Shown here: one piece after another, positions 1 to 9,631 of the stretch
Position numbering within the stretch: position 1 is the first letter of the stretch
Layout: each line of letters starts with the position of its first letter
Assembly (NCBI RefSeq): GCF_900105945.1
Contig: NZ_FNSO01000004.1
Coordinates: 1,054,001 to 1,118,000 of the forward strand
Source: Amycolatopsis tolypomycina
GTDB lineage: Bacteria; Actinomycetota; Actinomycetes; Mycobacteriales; Pseudonocardiaceae
DNA length: 64,000 nucleotides
Direction of reading: 5' to 3'
Notes under the pieces: generated by a model
What the model saw: only the letters and a program-made list of their open reading frames with translations
The model's database searches: none
Told to the model about the DNA's origin: nothing
Translations under genes and position numbers: made by a program

Positions 1-1041
1 GCCGCCACGCAGGCGCACGGGCTCGCGGTGCCGGGCGGCACGGTCAGCCACACCGGCGTCGGCGGGCTGACCCTCGGCGGCGGCTTCGGCTGGCTCACCG
101 CCAAGCACGGCCTGTCCTGCGACAACCTGCTCTCGGCCGAGGTCGTCACCGCCGACGGCGACATCCTGCGCGCGTCGGCCGAGGAGCACGCCGACCTGTT
201 CTGGGCGCTGCGCGGCGGCGGTGGCAACTTCGGCGTCGTCACCGAGTTCGAGTTCCGGCTGCACCCGGTCGGCCCGATCGTCCACCTCGGCCTGTTCTTC
301 TGGGGGCTCGAAGACGGCGTGGCCGCGCTGCGCACGGCCCGCGAGGTGCTCGAAACGCTGCCCGGCGAGATGGGGGTGCTCGTCGCCGGGCTCAACGCGC
401 CGCCCGCGCCGTTCGTGCCCGAGGCCCACCACTTCCGGCCCGGCTACGCCCTGCTGATCGCCGGGTTCGCGGGGGAGGACCAGCACGCCGAGGCGATCCG
501 GCCGGCACGGTCGGGACCGGCGCCGCTGTTCGAGTTCGTCTCGCCGATCCCGTACGTCGAGCTGCAGCGGATGATCGACGACGCCGCGCCGTGGGGCATC
601 CTCGGCTACGAGAAGGCGGCCTTCGCCGAGGCCTTCAGCGACGAGCTCATCGAGGTGATCGCGGACTTCCTGCCGCGCAAGAGCTCGCCGATGTCGATCA
701 TGCCGATCTTCGCGCTGCGCGGGGCGTTCGCCGAGGCCGCCGACGAGAGCACGGCCTTCGGCGGGGCCCGGCGGCCGTGCCTGGCCGTGAACATCGCCGC
801 GCTCGCGCCCGAGCCGGAGCCGTTCGCGGCCGACCGCGCCTGGGTGCGGGACTTCTGGGCGGCGGTGGCGCCGTTCTCGGCCAACGCGGGCGGCTACGTC
901 AACTTCATGGCCGAGTACGAAGCCGATCGCGTCCGGACGTCGTACGGTGCCGAGAAGTTCGCGCGGCTGGCCCGGATCAAGGCGGCCTACGACCCGCGGA
1001 ACGTCTTCCACCACAACGCGAACATCCCGCCCGCGCCGTGA
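1..1041 (+). CDS. FAD-linked oxidase, BBE/PCMH type (5' end outside window)
   Basis: The frame is open from base 1, so the start lies upstream and 346 residues are visible. The beginning carries the glycine-rich FAD-binding stretch of PCMH flavoproteins ([11 protein letters not shown], then [12 protein letters not shown]). The C-terminus carries the berberine-bridge-enzyme signature [13 protein letters not shown]. Such enzymes oxidise alcohols, sugars or secondary metabolites with a tightly bound, often covalent, FAD. The covalent attachment residues would lie partly upstream and cannot be judged. No substrate can be named. The gene converges on the response regulator downstream, with four bases between the stop codons. 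Confidence 0.85.
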   Translation, partial: AATQAHGLAVPGGTVSHTGVGGLTLGGGFGWLTAKHGLSCDNLLSAEVVTADGDILRASAEEHADLFWALRGGGGNFGVVTEFEFRLHPVGPIVHLGLFFWGLEDGVAALRTAREVLETLPGEMGVLVAGLNAPPAPFVPEAHHFRPGYALLIAGFAGEDQHAEAIRPARSGPAPLFEFVSPIPYVELQRMIDDAAPWGILGYEKAAFAEAFSDELIEVIADFLPRKSSPMSIMPIFALRGAFAEAADESTAFGGARRPCLAVNIAALAPEPEPFAADRAWVRDFWAAVAPFSANAGGYVNFMAEYEADRVRTSYGAEKFARLARIKAAYDPRNVFHHNANIPPAP

Positions 1042-1045
1042 GCGG

Positions 1046-1687
1046 TCAGCCCGCGATGCCCGCCCGGTAGGCGAAGGCGACGGCCTGCGCGCGATCGCGC
1101 AGGCCCGCCTTGGCGAACAGGTGGTTCACGTGGGTCTTCACGGTGGCCTCGCTGACCACCAGTGCGCGGGCGATCTCGGTGTTCGACAGGCCCGCCGCGA
1201 TCAGCCGCAGCACCTCGACTTCGCGCGCGGTCAGGCCTTCGACGGCCTTGCCGAGCGGCGGGGTGCCGCGCGCGGCGGCTTCGACGAGCCGCCGCTGCAA
1301 CTCGCCGTCCACTGTGGACTGGCCGGCGGCCGCCGAACGCAGCGCCCGCGCGATCGACTCGGCATCGGCGTCCTTGGTGAGGAACCCGCGGGCCCCGGCG
1401 CGCAACGCGGCCAGCAGCGACTCGTCGTCGGCGTAGGTGGTCAGGACGACGACCTCGGTGCCGGGGTGCTCGGCGCGGATCCGCTCGGTGGTCTCCACGC
1501 CGTCGCAGCGCGGCATCCGCAGGTCGACCAGCACGACGTCGGGGTGGTGTGCGGCGACGAGGTCGAGTGCGGCCAGGCCGTCGGCGGCGGCGCCGACCAC
1601 CTCGACGCCGGGCAGCAGCCCGAGCAGCGTGACCAGGCCTTCGCGGACCACGGCCTGGTCGTCGGCCAGCACGACGCGCAGCGTCAC
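1046..1687 (-). CDS. NarL/LuxR-family response regulator
   Basis: This is the cytoplasmic DNA-binding partner of the histidine kinase encoded just upstream. An N-terminal receiver domain (about residues 4-120) shows the acidic pair in LADDQ, the phospho-acceptor Asp55 in VLVDLRMP and the conserved Lys in FLTKD. A C-terminal LuxR helix-turn-helix (LTAREVEVLRLIAAGLSNTE, then SEATVKTHVNHLF) follows. I chose the GTG at 1687 because it overlaps the kinase TGA in a GTGA junction; an ATG at 1714 would add nine residues inside the kinase gene. The targets are unknown, though the divergent M23 peptidase beyond the kinase is a natural candidate. Confidence 0.9.
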   Translation of the reverse strand: MTLRVVLADDQAVVREGLVTLLGLLPGVEVVGAAADGLAALDLVAAHHPDVVLVDLRMPRCDGVETTERIRAEHPGTEVVVLTTYADDESLLAALRAGARGFLTKDADAESIARALRSAAAGQSTVDGELQRRLVEAAARGTPPLGKAVEGLTAREVEVLRLIAAGLSNTEIARALVVSEATVKTHVNHLFAKAGLRDRAQAVAFAYRAGIAG

Positions 1688-2796
1688 GCCGGCACCGTCA
1701 GGTGAATCCGCCATCCGTCCTCCCCCGGCCCGCTGTCCAGACGCCCGTCGAGCAGTGCGACCCGTTCGCCCATCCCGCGCAAACCGTAGCCTGCCGCCGC
1801 CGCGTCCGGCGGGCGCCTGCCCTGCCGGTCGGCCACGGTCAGCTCCACCGACCCGCCGGCGTAGCCGAGCGTGACGTCCACTTCGGCCTGCGCCGCGTGC
1901 TTGCGGGTGTTGGCCAGCGCCTCCTGCACCGCGCGGACCAGCGCGGTGCCGACCGCCGGGGCGAGCTCGCGCGGCTCGCCTTCGACCGCGAGGTCGGCGC
2001 GGGCGCCGGTGTCGAGCCGGTACGCGGCGAGCAGGTCCGCGATCGCGCGTTCGACCCCGACGGCGTCCTCGCGCAGCGCGGCCACCGCCTGCCGGGCCTC
2101 GGCGAGCCCGTCCGCCGCCAGCGCCTGCGCCCGCTCGATCTGGGCGACGGCGTCCGGGCTCGCGCCGTCGCGCACCAGCATCAGCCGCGCGCCCTGGAGG
2201 TTCAGCGAGAGCCCGGCCAGCGAATGGGCCAGGACGTCGTGCAGCTCGCGGGCGATGCGGGCGCGTTCGGCGAGCGCGGCCGCGCGGGCGTGCTCCTCGT
2301 TGGCGGTCTGCGCGCGGGCCAGCGCCAGCTCCGTCTGCTCGACACGGGCGAGCCGGGCCCGCCGGTTGAGCGCCATCAGCACGATCACGGCCAGCACCGC
2401 GTACGTCGACAGGGCGTCGTCCCACAGGTCGTGCCGGGCCGCCCAGGTGGTGATCACCCCGGCGTCGAGCGCGATCGCCAGCACGATCGGCACCGTGGAC
2501 TGCTTCAGCACCACGAAGAACGTGGTGCTGAACATCGCCACCGACGCCCAGCTGCCCGGGTGGAGCACCCACAGCGCGCCCGTGCTCGCGATGAGGGCGA
2601 GCGTCAGCGCCGTCATCGGTGGCCGGAGGACGGCGTCGTGGATCCACGGCAGCGGGAGCGACAGGGCCAGGGTCACCCCGATCAGCGACCAGGTGAGCGC
2701 GTCCGCGCGGGGCATGGCGGCGACCATCGGGACCGCGACGAGCGCCCAGCGCAACCAGCCCTGGGCGCGGGGGAACGTGGCTGGTCGGATCGGCAT
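1684..2796 (-). CDS. Membrane sensor histidine kinase, HisKA_3 type
   Basis: The 370-residue protein begins with about 140 residues of hydrophobic segments, suggesting four to six membrane helices and almost no extracytoplasmic loop. A dimerisation/phospho-acceptor helix follows with His186 in ARELHDVLAHSL, the HisKA_3 signature that pairs with NarL-type regulators. The C-terminal HATPase domain shows the N-box region (ALANTRKHA) and the glycine loop (GYGLRGMGERV). The ATG at 2796 is preceded by GGAGGA at good spacing. The gene overlaps its response regulator by four bases, so the pair is translationally coupled. The membrane-embedded sensor resembles kinases that sense envelope stress, but the signal is not evident. 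Confidence 0.9.
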   Translation of the reverse strand: MPIRPATFPRAQGWLRWALVAVPMVAAMPRADALTWSLIGVTLALSLPLPWIHDAVLRPPMTALTLALIASTGALWVLHPGSWASVAMFSTTFFVVLKQSTVPIVLAIALDAGVITTWAARHDLWDDALSTYAVLAVIVLMALNRRARLARVEQTELALARAQTANEEHARAAALAERARIARELHDVLAHSLAGLSLNLQGARLMLVRDGASPDAVAQIERAQALAADGLAEARQAVAALREDAVGVERAIADLLAAYRLDTGARADLAVEGEPRELAPAVGTALVRAVQEALANTRKHAAQAEVDVTLGYAGGSVELTVADRQGRRPPDAAAAGYGLRGMGERVALLDGRLDSGPGEDGWRIHLTVPA

Positions 2797-2892
2797 TTCG
2801 GCAGTCCTCCGCGAGTGCTTGTACGGAAAATGTACCGACGGGGACTTCCCTTCGTGGTGTCAAGTTGTCCCGTTTGTGCAGGAGGTTCTCCC

Positions 2893-3747
2893 ATGTCCAG
2901 GTTGCGACGGCTCGCCCTGATCGCCGCCGCCGCGGCGCTGCCCGCGCTCGGCCTTTCCCTCGCCGGTCAGACGACGGCCTCGGCCGCGCCCAACTTCCAG
3001 GTGCCGTTCAAGTGCGGCGTCACCGTCACCGCCGCGACGTTCAGCGGTCACAGCCCGGCCTACTCGGTCGACTTCCAGAAGGACGGCATCACCGGCATGC
3101 CGGTGCTCGCCTCGGCGTCGGGCACCGTGACCCGGGTCGCCGACGAAGGCGGCTCGAGCTACGGCAAGTGGATCGAGGTGGACCACGGTGGCGGCTGGCG
3201 CACGCGGTACGCGCACCTGTCGGCCCAGGAGGTTTCCGTCGGGCAGTCGGTCGCGGGCGGCAAGCAGATCGGCAAGGCGGGCGCGACCGGCGGCGTCACC
3301 GGCCCGCACCTGCACTTCGAAGAGCGCCTCGACGGCGTGGTGCAGAAGGCGAAGCTGAACGGCGTCGCCGTGCCGTACTACGGCCACACCAGCTTCACGA
3401 GCAAGAACGGCTGCGGCGGCAACCCGTACTCGGCCGACGAGGTCTGCGGTGACGGCTTCGACGTCGTGGACCAGCAGGCGCTGGCCAACTCCTCGGGCAC
3501 GGCCTACCTGCTGTACAACGCTTCCACCAAGGCGAACTGCGTGACCACGCTGAAGTCGACGTCGCTCGGCACGGCCAGCCAGGTGTCGGCGTTCCTGGAG
3601 GTCCAGGGTTCGGCGCGGGTGACCGATTCCGGTGACTTCACCTACTACGCCGGGCCGGTCAAGAAGACCGCCGAAGCGACCTGCGTGAAGTGGGGCGGCT
3701 CGGTGGGCGCCAACACCTACGAGAGCGGGTTCGAGCACTGCGGCTGA
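2893..3747 (+). CDS. Secreted M23 (LytM-like) metallopeptidase
   Basis: The 284-residue protein begins with a Sec signal peptide (MSRLRRLALI followed by an alanine-rich core, probable cleavage after ASA near residue 34). The M23 domain follows: the first zinc ligands lie in GHSPAYSVDF (His, then Asp) and the catalytic or ligand histidines in GPHLHFEE. M23 enzymes cut peptide cross-links in peptidoglycan. About 130 extra C-terminal residues with four cysteines could form a disulphide-bonded wall-binding or inhibitory region. An AGGAGG ribosome site sits just before the ATG. The gene is transcribed away from the two-component system across a 96-bp gap and is followed by a strong hairpin terminator. 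Confidence 0.88.
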   Translation: MSRLRRLALIAAAAALPALGLSLAGQTTASAAPNFQVPFKCGVTVTAATFSGHSPAYSVDFQKDGITGMPVLASASGTVTRVADEGGSSYGKWIEVDHGGGWRTRYAHLSAQEVSVGQSVAGGKQIGKAGATGGVTGPHLHFEERLDGVVQKAKLNGVAVPYYGHTSFTSKNGCGGNPYSADEVCGDGFDVVDQQALANSSGTAYLLYNASTKANCVTTLKSTSLGTASQVSAFLEVQGSARVTDSGDFTYYAGPVKKTAEATCVKWGGSVGANTYESGFEHCG

Positions 3748-3846
3748 CCTGTGCCACCGGGCTTCGTCCCGGCCGGGGGCCTGCCCCCGCAAGACGATCC
3801 GGCCGGTGGGGCCGGACAGCATAGTCCGCCCCACCGACAGGAACAC

Positions 3847-3874
3847 CCCGCCCGGCCCCGGCCGGGCGGGTTTC
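3847..3874 (+). terminator. Rho-independent-like terminator after the M23 gene
   Basis: A perfect 10-bp stem (CCCGCCCGGC at 3847-3856 with GCCGGGCGGG at 3861-3870) encloses a 4-base loop and is followed by TTTCGT. It stands 100 bases after the M23 stop and before the DUF4192 gene. Confidence 0.8.
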
Positions 3875-3950
3875 GTCCACATCGGCCCCCGCCATCCACA
3901 GATTTCCCGCCACCGCCCCATCCGGCCGCGGCGTGCCCCACTGTGGAGGC

Positions 3951-5003
3951 ATGACCGCAACCACCCCGGCCGACCTCCGCGACCCCGCGCAGCTGCTGGC
4001 CGCCCTCCCGTACCTGATCGGCTTCCGCCCCGCGAAGTCCGTGGTCCTGATCGGCCACGAAGACCCCGGCGACACCCCGGGCCTGGTCCTGCGCGGCGAC
4101 CTCCCGCGCCGCGAACACCGCGTCCACCAGGCACGGGCGCTGGCCGCCCGCTTCGCCGCTGGCCGCCACATCGGCGTGACGCTGGCCGTCGTCGGCGGCC
4201 ACCGAAGACCCGGAAAGCCGCCGCCGCACCGGGATTTCGTCGACGAGCTGGCGGCGGCGCTGGGGGAGCGGGATCTCCCGGTCCTGCACGCCCTGTGGAC
4301 ACCCGCCATCAGCACGGGCGCGCCCTGGGCGTGTTACCGCCTCGAAGAATGCGCGGGCGCGTTGCCGGACCTGCGCACCACGGTCATCGCGGCGGCCGCG
4401 ACCGAGTACGGCACGGTGGCGTTCGACAGCCGCGAGGAACTCGAGGCGCTGCTGGCCCCGCGGACCCCGGAGGCGGTCGCTCGACGCGCGGATCGCTTGT
4501 CCCGCATGACATCCCCGCCATGGCCGGTCGCCACCCGAGTCAACGAGGCGGCGTCGGTGGTCCGCGCGGCGTTCGTCCGTCAGCGAAAAGGCGAAGGTGC
4601 CCTGACGGACGAGGAGGCGATCCTGCTGGCCTGTGCCCTGCGGCTGCCGGAAATCCGCGACGCCTGCCTGGCGATGGCGGTACCCCCGAAGACCACGCAG
4701 GCCAGGGAAGCGGAGCGCTTGTGGCTGACACTGGTCCGCGAGACACCGGCCCCCGATCGAGCAGAGGCGGCGACGCTGCTGGGCTTCACGGCGTACATGC
4801 GCGGAGACGGAGCCTTCGCGGGCATGGCCCTGGACAACGCCCTGGAGGCACAACCGGGCCACGTGCTGGCGTCGTTGCTGAAGAGGGTGCTGCACCACGG
4901 AACACCCCCGAAGGTGATCCGCGGCTTGGCGACGGCGGCAGCGGGGCACCTCGTCGGCTTCGGCCTGGAGCCGGCGGAATTCGATGCCGAGCAGGCGGCG
5001 TGA
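3951..5003 (+). CDS. DUF4192 family protein
   Basis: The 350-residue cytoplasmic protein matches the actinobacterial DUF4192 family by its opening (DLRDPAQLLAALPYLIGFRP followed by KSVVLIG), which is the family hallmark. The molecular function is not established. I chose the ATG at 3951 because family members begin within a few residues of this motif; GGAGG lies almost against it, and an ATG at 3933 is the only nearby alternative. The last 16 codons (GFGLEP onward) and the downstream gap are the first unit of the 277-bp tandem array. Two further fragments resembling this 3' end, ending [13 protein letters not shown], lie in the next two units. Confidence 0.8.
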   Translation: MTATTPADLRDPAQLLAALPYLIGFRPAKSVVLIGHEDPGDTPGLVLRGDLPRREHRVHQARALAARFAAGRHIGVTLAVVGGHRRPGKPPPHRDFVDELAAALGERDLPVLHALWTPAISTGAPWACYRLEECAGALPDLRTTVIAAAATEYGTVAFDSREELEALLAPRTPEAVARRADRLSRMTSPPWPVATRVNEAASVVRAAFVRQRKGEGALTDEEAILLACALRLPEIRDACLAMAVPPKTTQAREAERLWLTLVRETPAPDRAEAATLLGFTAYMRGDGAFAGMALDNALEAQPGHVLASLLKRVLHHGTPPKVIRGLATAAAGHLVGFGLEPAEFDAEQAA

Positions 5004-5787
5004 CGGTGATGTCCATTGTGGACGGCAGGTGCCGGAGTCCCGGCCAGCCCGCCGACCACCGTCGATCAGCGCACGGATCAGCCCCGCCGTGCCTGCGTGA
5101 ACTCCCAGGCGTCCCGCACGATCCCGGCCAGGTCGGTCCGCTCCGGCTTCCAGCCCAGCTCTTCCCGAGCCCGGTCACTGGCCGCCACGAGCACCGACGG
5201 ATCCCCCGCCCGGCGCGGAGCCACCGCCGCCGGCTTCGGTTTGGAGCCGTTGGAACTCGATGCGGAGCAGGCGGCGTGAACGTGGTGTCCACTGTGGCCG
5301 GCGGGGTACCGGAGTCCCGGCCAGCCCGCCGACCATCGTCGATCAGCGCACGGATCAGCCCCGCCGTGCCTGCGTGAACTCCCAGGCGTCCCGCACGATC
5401 CCGGCCAGGTCGGTCCGCTCCGGCTTCCAGCCCAGCTCTTCCCGAGCCCGGTCACTGGCCGCCACGAGCACCGACGGATCCCCCGCCCGGCGCGGAGCCA
5501 CCGCCGCCGGCTTCGGTTTGGAGCCGTTGGAACTCGATGCGGAGCAGGCGGCGTGAACGTGGTGTCCACTGTGGCCGGCGGGGTACCGGAGTCCCGGCCA
5601 GCCCGCCGACCATCGTCGATCAGCGCACGGATCAGCCCCGCCGTGCCTGCGTGAACTCCCACGCGTCCCGCACGATCCCGGCCAGGTCGGTCCGCTCCGG
5701 CTTCCAGCCCAGCTCTTCCCGAGCCCGGTCACTGGCCGCCACGAGCACCGACGGATCCCCCGCCCGGCGCGGAGCCACCGCCGCCGG
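4955..5787. repeat. 277-bp tandem array, three units, spanning the 3' ends of DUF4192 and galE
   Basis: Three head-to-tail units begin near 4955, 5231 and 5508. Each contains the last ~48 bases of the DUF4192 gene (plus strand), an intergenic stretch, and the last ~150 bases of galE (minus strand). Anchors such as ACTCCCA at 5101, 5378 and 5655 give the 277-base period. Units 2 and 3 differ at one base that I could find (5385 G, 5662 C), a synonymous galE position. Unit 1 diverges clearly over its first ~85 bases, which encode the intact DUF4192 end, but is almost identical thereafter. The array fills the whole gap between the two convergent genes (5004-5631). Short open frames inside it are copies of the two C-termini and not independent genes. 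Confidence 0.9.
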
Positions 5788-6612
5788 CACCGGGTGCCCG
5801 GTGACCGCGCGACAGGCCTCGATCACCTCGAGAACGGAGAACCCGGTGCCGTTGCCCAGGTTGTAGATGCGGTGCTCGCCCGCGGTGGCGTGCTTCAGCG
5901 CCAGCAGGTGCGCGTCCGCGAGGTCCACGACGTGGATGTAGTCGCGCACCGCCGTGTGGTCCGGCGTCGGGTAGTCGTCGCCGAAGATCTGGATGCGCTC
6001 GCGGTCGCCCGAGGCGACCTGCAGAACGAGAGGAATGAGATGGGTTTCCGTGGCGTGGCGCTCACCGAAGGCGCCGTACGCACCCGCGACGTTGAAGTAC
6101 CGCAGGCTCACCGCCGCCAGGCCGTGCGCGGCGGCGAAGCTGGTGATCGCGGCGTCGATGGCGAGCTTCGTGGCGCCGTAGGTGTTGGTCGGCCGGGTCG
6201 GCGCCGTCTCCGCGATCGGCGACTGCTCCGGCTCGCCGTAGGTCGCCGCCGTCGAGGAGAACACCAGCCGGGGCGTGCCGTGCTCGTGCATGGCCTCCAG
6301 GAGGCGCAGCGAGGTGACGACGTTGCCTTCCCAGTACTTCGCCGGCTCTGTCATCGACTCGCCGACCAGCGACTTGGCCGCGAAGTGCAGCACGCCGTCG
6401 AAGCCCTCGCGCAGCAGGCTGCCCGCCACCTCCGCGGCGTCGCCCTCGATGAACCGCGCGTCCGGGTGAACGGCGTCGGCGTGGCCGGTGGACAGGTCGT
6501 CGACGACGGTGACCTGGTGCCCGGCCTCGATCAGCCGGGCGGCGCAGACACTTCCGACGTACCCGGCTCCGCCCGTCACGACCAGCTTCAGGGCGTTGCT
6601 CTGCTCCGACAC
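5632..6612 (-). CDS. galE: UDP-glucose 4-epimerase
   Basis: The 326-residue extended SDR enzyme interconverts UDP-galactose and UDP-glucose in the Leloir pathway. It shows the NAD-binding GGAGYVG near the start, the active-site serine in SSTAATYG, and the catalytic YGATK (Tyr, Lys), and its length is normal. The GTG at 6612 is preferred because AGGAAGG lies about eight bases upstream; a more distal in-frame start at 6648 lacks such a site. It is the third gene of an ideR-galK-galE transcription unit, 99 bases after galK. The last ~50 codons lie in unit 3 of the tandem array; partial copies occur in units 1 and 2. The enzyme is cytoplasmic and also supplies UDP-galactose for wall polymers. Confidence 0.93.
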   Translation of the reverse strand: MSEQSNALKLVVTGGAGYVGSVCAARLIEAGHQVTVVDDLSTGHADAVHPDARFIEGDAAEVAGSLLREGFDGVLHFAAKSLVGESMTEPAKYWEGNVVTSLRLLEAMHEHGTPRLVFSSTAATYGEPEQSPIAETAPTRPTNTYGATKLAIDAAITSFAAAHGLAAVSLRYFNVAGAYGAFGERHATETHLIPLVLQVASGDRERIQIFGDDYPTPDHTAVRDYIHVVDLADAHLLALKHATAGEHRIYNLGNGTGFSVLEVIEACRAVTGHPVPAAVAPRRAGDPSVLVAASDRAREELGWKPERTDLAGIVRDAWEFTQARRG

Positions 6613-6711
6613 ATCCAGGCCTTCCTGCCGAGGGTGACTGTGCCCCACAGTCTTCCCCCATGGCGACGCGCGGGTCCGGGCGGGGGTTGCCCCGCACGGA
6701 CCCGCGCGGCC

Positions 6712-7896
6712 TCAGAGCTCGTCGCGGCCGGCGCCGCGGGAGGGCACCGCCGTGAACATCCGCGGCCGCCGGTAGCCGGCCTTCTCGTAGGCCGCCTCGA
6801 CGGCCTCCTTGACCCGCTCGAGGTCGGCTTCGCGGACCAGGGCGATCGCCGAGCCGCCGAAGCCGCCGCCGGTCATCCGCGAGCCGAGCGCGCCGGCCGC
6901 CCGCGCCGAGTCGACCGCGAGGTCCAGCTCGGCCGTGGAGATCCGGTAGTCGTCGCGCATGCTGACGTGCGAGGCGTCGAGGTACGGCCCGATCTCGGCC
7001 AGCCGGCCGGCGCGCAGCAGCTCGACCGTCTCGAGCACCCGCTGGTTTTCGGTGACGACGTGCCGCACCAGCGGCACGAGGTCCGCCGGCAGCCGGTCGA
7101 GGGCGTCGGCGAGCCCTTCGACGGTGACGTCGCGCAGCGCCTTCACCCCGAGCAGCTCGGCTGCCCGTTCGGTGCCGCGGCGGCGCTCGCCGTACCCGCC
7201 CTCGGCGTGCGAGTGCTTGGTGCGGGTGTCCATGATCAGCACCTGCAGCCCCGCCTCGGCGAGGCCGAACGGCACCTGTTCCTGCTCGCCCGAGCGCACG
7301 TCGAGGAACAGCACGTGGGACTCGGTGCAGCAGAGGGACGCCGTCTGGTCGAGCAGGCCGGTGGGGGCGCCGACGAAGTCGTTCTCCGAGCGCTGCACCC
7401 ACCGCGCGACCTGGGGCCGCGTCGGCGCCTCGGCGCGGCTGCCGTCCAGTTCCAGCCCGGCCAGGCCCAGCAGCGCGAGCGAGACCGCGCACTCGAGCGC
7501 GTGGGAGGAGGACAGCCCGGCCCCCGACGGCACGTCCCCGGCGATGACCAGGTCGGCGCCGTTCGCGAAGCCCTGGTCGCGCAGCACCCAGGCGACGCCC
7601 GCCGGGTACGCGGCCCACCCGTCGACCGTGCCCGGCGCCAGGTCGGCGATCTTGAGCTCGCCGGAGCGCTGGAGCTGGCCGTCGTCGCCCAGGGTGGCCA
7701 CGGACAGGACGCCGTCTTCGCGGGGTGAAGCCGCCGCGGCCAGGCGGTGGGGCAGGGCGAAGGGCAGCACGAAGCCGTCGTTGTAGTCGGTGTGCTCGCC
7801 GATCAGGTTGACCCGGCCGGGTGCCGACCACACGCCCGCGGGCGCGGTGCCGTGGACCGTGCGGAACGCCGCCACGGCCTCCGAAGCGGGGCTCAT
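6712..7896 (-). CDS. galK: Galactokinase
   Basis: The 394-residue GHMP-family kinase phosphorylates galactose at C1 with ATP. It carries the galactokinase signature [15 protein letters not shown] near residue 30, the GHMP ATP loop [12 protein letters not shown] near residue 130, and the C-terminal TGGGFGG motif. The length is typical. The start ATG at 7896 overlaps the TGA of the upstream ideR gene in an ATGA junction, so galK is translationally coupled to the iron regulator. Together with galE downstream it provides two Leloir steps; galT is not in the window. A cytoplasmic location is expected. Confidence 0.93.
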   Translation of the reverse strand: MSPASEAVAAFRTVHGTAPAGVWSAPGRVNLIGEHTDYNDGFVLPFALPHRLAAAASPREDGVLSVATLGDDGQLQRSGELKIADLAPGTVDGWAAYPAGVAWVLRDQGFANGADLVIAGDVPSGAGLSSSHALECAVSLALLGLAGLELDGSRAEAPTRPQVARWVQRSENDFVGAPTGLLDQTASLCCTESHVLFLDVRSGEQEQVPFGLAEAGLQVLIMDTRTKHSHAEGGYGERRRGTERAAELLGVKALRDVTVEGLADALDRLPADLVPLVRHVVTENQRVLETVELLRAGRLAEIGPYLDASHVSMRDDYRISTAELDLAVDSARAAGALGSRMTGGGFGGSAIALVREADLERVKEAVEAAYEKAGYRRPRMFTAVPSRGAGRDEL

Positions 7897-8582
7897 CGGG
7901 CCTGCGCCAGGACGGCGTGCAGCGCGGAGCTGGCGACCTGGGCGGTGGTGTCGCCGCCGGTGACCTCGATGGTGGCGCCGTTGGCCTTGCCGACGGTGAC
8001 CGTGCCGCCCGGCACGATGCCGACGGACTTGAGCTCGGTCATCAGCGACTCGTCCAGCTGGACGTGCTCGGCGATGCGCCGGATCTCGACGCGGCCGCCC
8101 CCGGTGCGGGCGAATTCGTCGAGCCGGACCAGGTCCGCCTCCGCCGGCGGGGCCGGGTCGCCGTCGCCCAGCTTGTCCAGGCCGGGGATCGGGTTGCCGT
8201 AGGGCGACGTGGTGGGGTGGTCGAGCAGCTTGACCAGCTTGCGCTCGACGGCCTCGCTCATCACGTGCTCCCAGCGGCACGCCTCGTTGTGCACGTGCTC
8301 CCACTCGAGCCCGATCACGTCGACGAGGAGGCGCTCGGCCAGGCGGTGCTTGCGCATGACGGCGATGGCCAGTTCGCGGCCGTGGTCGGTCAGCTGGAGG
8401 TGCCGGTCGTCGGCGACCACGACCAGCCCGTCACGCTCCATCCGGGCGACGGTCTGGCTCACGGTCGGGCCGCTCTGCTGCAGGCGCTCGGCGATGCGGG
8501 CGCGCAGCGGAACGACACCCTCTTCTTCGAGCTCGTAGATGGTACGCAAGTACATCTCGGTGGTGTCGATGAGATCGTTCAC
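7893..8582 (-). CDS. ideR: Iron-dependent DtxR/IdeR family repressor
   Basis: This cytoplasmic regulator closely resembles mycobacterial IdeR, beginning [20 protein letters not shown]. The winged helix ([19 protein letters not shown]) is followed by the metal-site and dimerisation region with HRLAERLL and EACRWEH; the cysteine in EACRWEH distinguishes iron-sensing DtxR/IdeR from manganese-sensing MntR. A C-terminal SH3-like domain of about 80 residues is present. The GTG at 8582 fits family starts and has AAGGGG six bases upstream; an ATG at 8609 would add nine residues. The gene heads a unit with galK and galE. A dtxR-galE neighbourhood is known in corynebacteria. I found no obvious iron box in front of it. 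Confidence 0.92.
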   Translation of the reverse strand: MNDLIDTTEMYLRTIYELEEEGVVPLRARIAERLQQSGPTVSQTVARMERDGLVVVADDRHLQLTDHGRELAIAVMRKHRLAERLLVDVIGLEWEHVHNEACRWEHVMSEAVERKLVKLLDHPTTSPYGNPIPGLDKLGDGDPAPPAEADLVRLDEFARTGGGRVEIRRIAEHVQLDESLMTELKSVGIVPGGTVTVGKANGATIEVTGGDTTAQVASSALHAVLAQAR

Positions 8583-8757
8583 GCTGTCCCCTTCGTCCGC
8601 GTTGCTCATCGTAGTCGTTGACCGCGGCAGCGGCGGCGGCCCTCGGGGGTACGGCGCCGATGGTTATCGATCCGACCACATCGGTGACAACTCGCCGGTG
8701 GGGGAGAGGTCCGCACCCGGGAGCGGCCGGGTGGGCGGCCGCTGGAAGATGGGAGGC

Positions 8758-9603
8758 ATGCGTCCGCTGATCAGCACCACCGACCTCGCCGCCGCGCTGG
8801 CCGGCCCGGCCGGGGACCGCCCCGTGGTCCTCGACGTCCGCTGGCGGCTCGCCGGCCCGCCCGGCGCCGACTCCTACCGCGAGGGGCACGTGCCCGGAGC
8901 AGTGTTCACCGACCTCGACCGCGTGCTCGCCGGAGAGCCGGGCGAAGGCGGCCGTCACCCCCTGCCCGACCCGGCGGACCTGCAGCGCGACCTGCGCGCG
9001 GCGGGCGTCCGCGCGGGCGTCCCGGTGGTGGCGTACGACGACGCGGACGGCTCGGTGGCGGCGCGCGCCTGGTGGCTCCTGCGCTGGGCGGGCCACGAAG
9101 AGGTGGCGGTCCTCGACGGCGGTTACGCGGCGTGGACGGCCGAGGGGCACCCGGTGAGCACGGAGGAGCCGCACCCGGAGCCGGGCGACATCGAGGTCCG
9201 GCCGGGCGCGATGCCGGTCCTCGACGCGGACGAAGCGGCCGCCCTCGCCCGCGACGGCCTGCTCCTCGACGCCCGGGCCACCCCGCGCTACGCGGGCGAG
9301 ACGGAGCCGGTGGACCCCCGGGCGGGCCACATCCCGGGCGCGGTGAACGCCCCGTTCCCGGCCCACCTCGGCCCCGACGGCCGCTGGCGGCCCCCGGCCG
9401 AGCTGGCGGAGCGGTTCGCGGGCCTGGGCCTCCGCCCGGGCGAGCCGGTCGGCGCGTACTGCGGCTCGGGCGTGACGGCCAGTTCGGTGGTCCTGGCACT
9501 GGAGCTGGCGGGCCACCCGGGAGCGGGCCTGTACGCGGGCTCGTGGTCGCACTGGTCCCGGGACCCGCAGCGCCCGGCGGCGACCGGCACCCTGCCCGGC
9601 TGA
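8758..9603 (+). CDS. sseA: Thiosulfate/3-mercaptopyruvate sulfurtransferase (two rhodanese domains)
   Basis: The 281-residue protein has two rhodanese folds in tandem. The first is degenerate (residues about 5-130), and the second carries the active-site cysteine in the loop CGSGVTA near residue 240. It transfers sulfane sulfur from thiosulfate or 3-mercaptopyruvate to cyanide or thiols and is cytoplasmic. The loop sequence is the SseA type common in actinobacteria. GGGAGG lies almost against the ATG at 8758, as at the DUF4192 gene; an in-frame ATG at 8749 is possible. It is divergent from ideR across a 175-bp gap. Confidence 0.9.
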   Translation: MRPLISTTDLAAALAGPAGDRPVVLDVRWRLAGPPGADSYREGHVPGAVFTDLDRVLAGEPGEGGRHPLPDPADLQRDLRAAGVRAGVPVVAYDDADGSVAARAWWLLRWAGHEEVAVLDGGYAAWTAEGHPVSTEEPHPEPGDIEVRPGAMPVLDADEAAALARDGLLLDARATPRYAGETEPVDPRAGHIPGAVNAPFPAHLGPDGRWRPPAELAERFAGLGLRPGEPVGAYCGSGVTASSVVLALELAGHPGAGLYAGSWSHWSRDPQRPAATGTLPG

Positions 9604-9631
9604 GACACCGGCGAACCGGACCCGGGGCCGC

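Noticed and set aside
5016..5556. Small genes of 87-98 codons inside the tandem array
   Set aside because: They are fragments of the DUF4192 and galE C-termini created by the duplication and have no own start signals.
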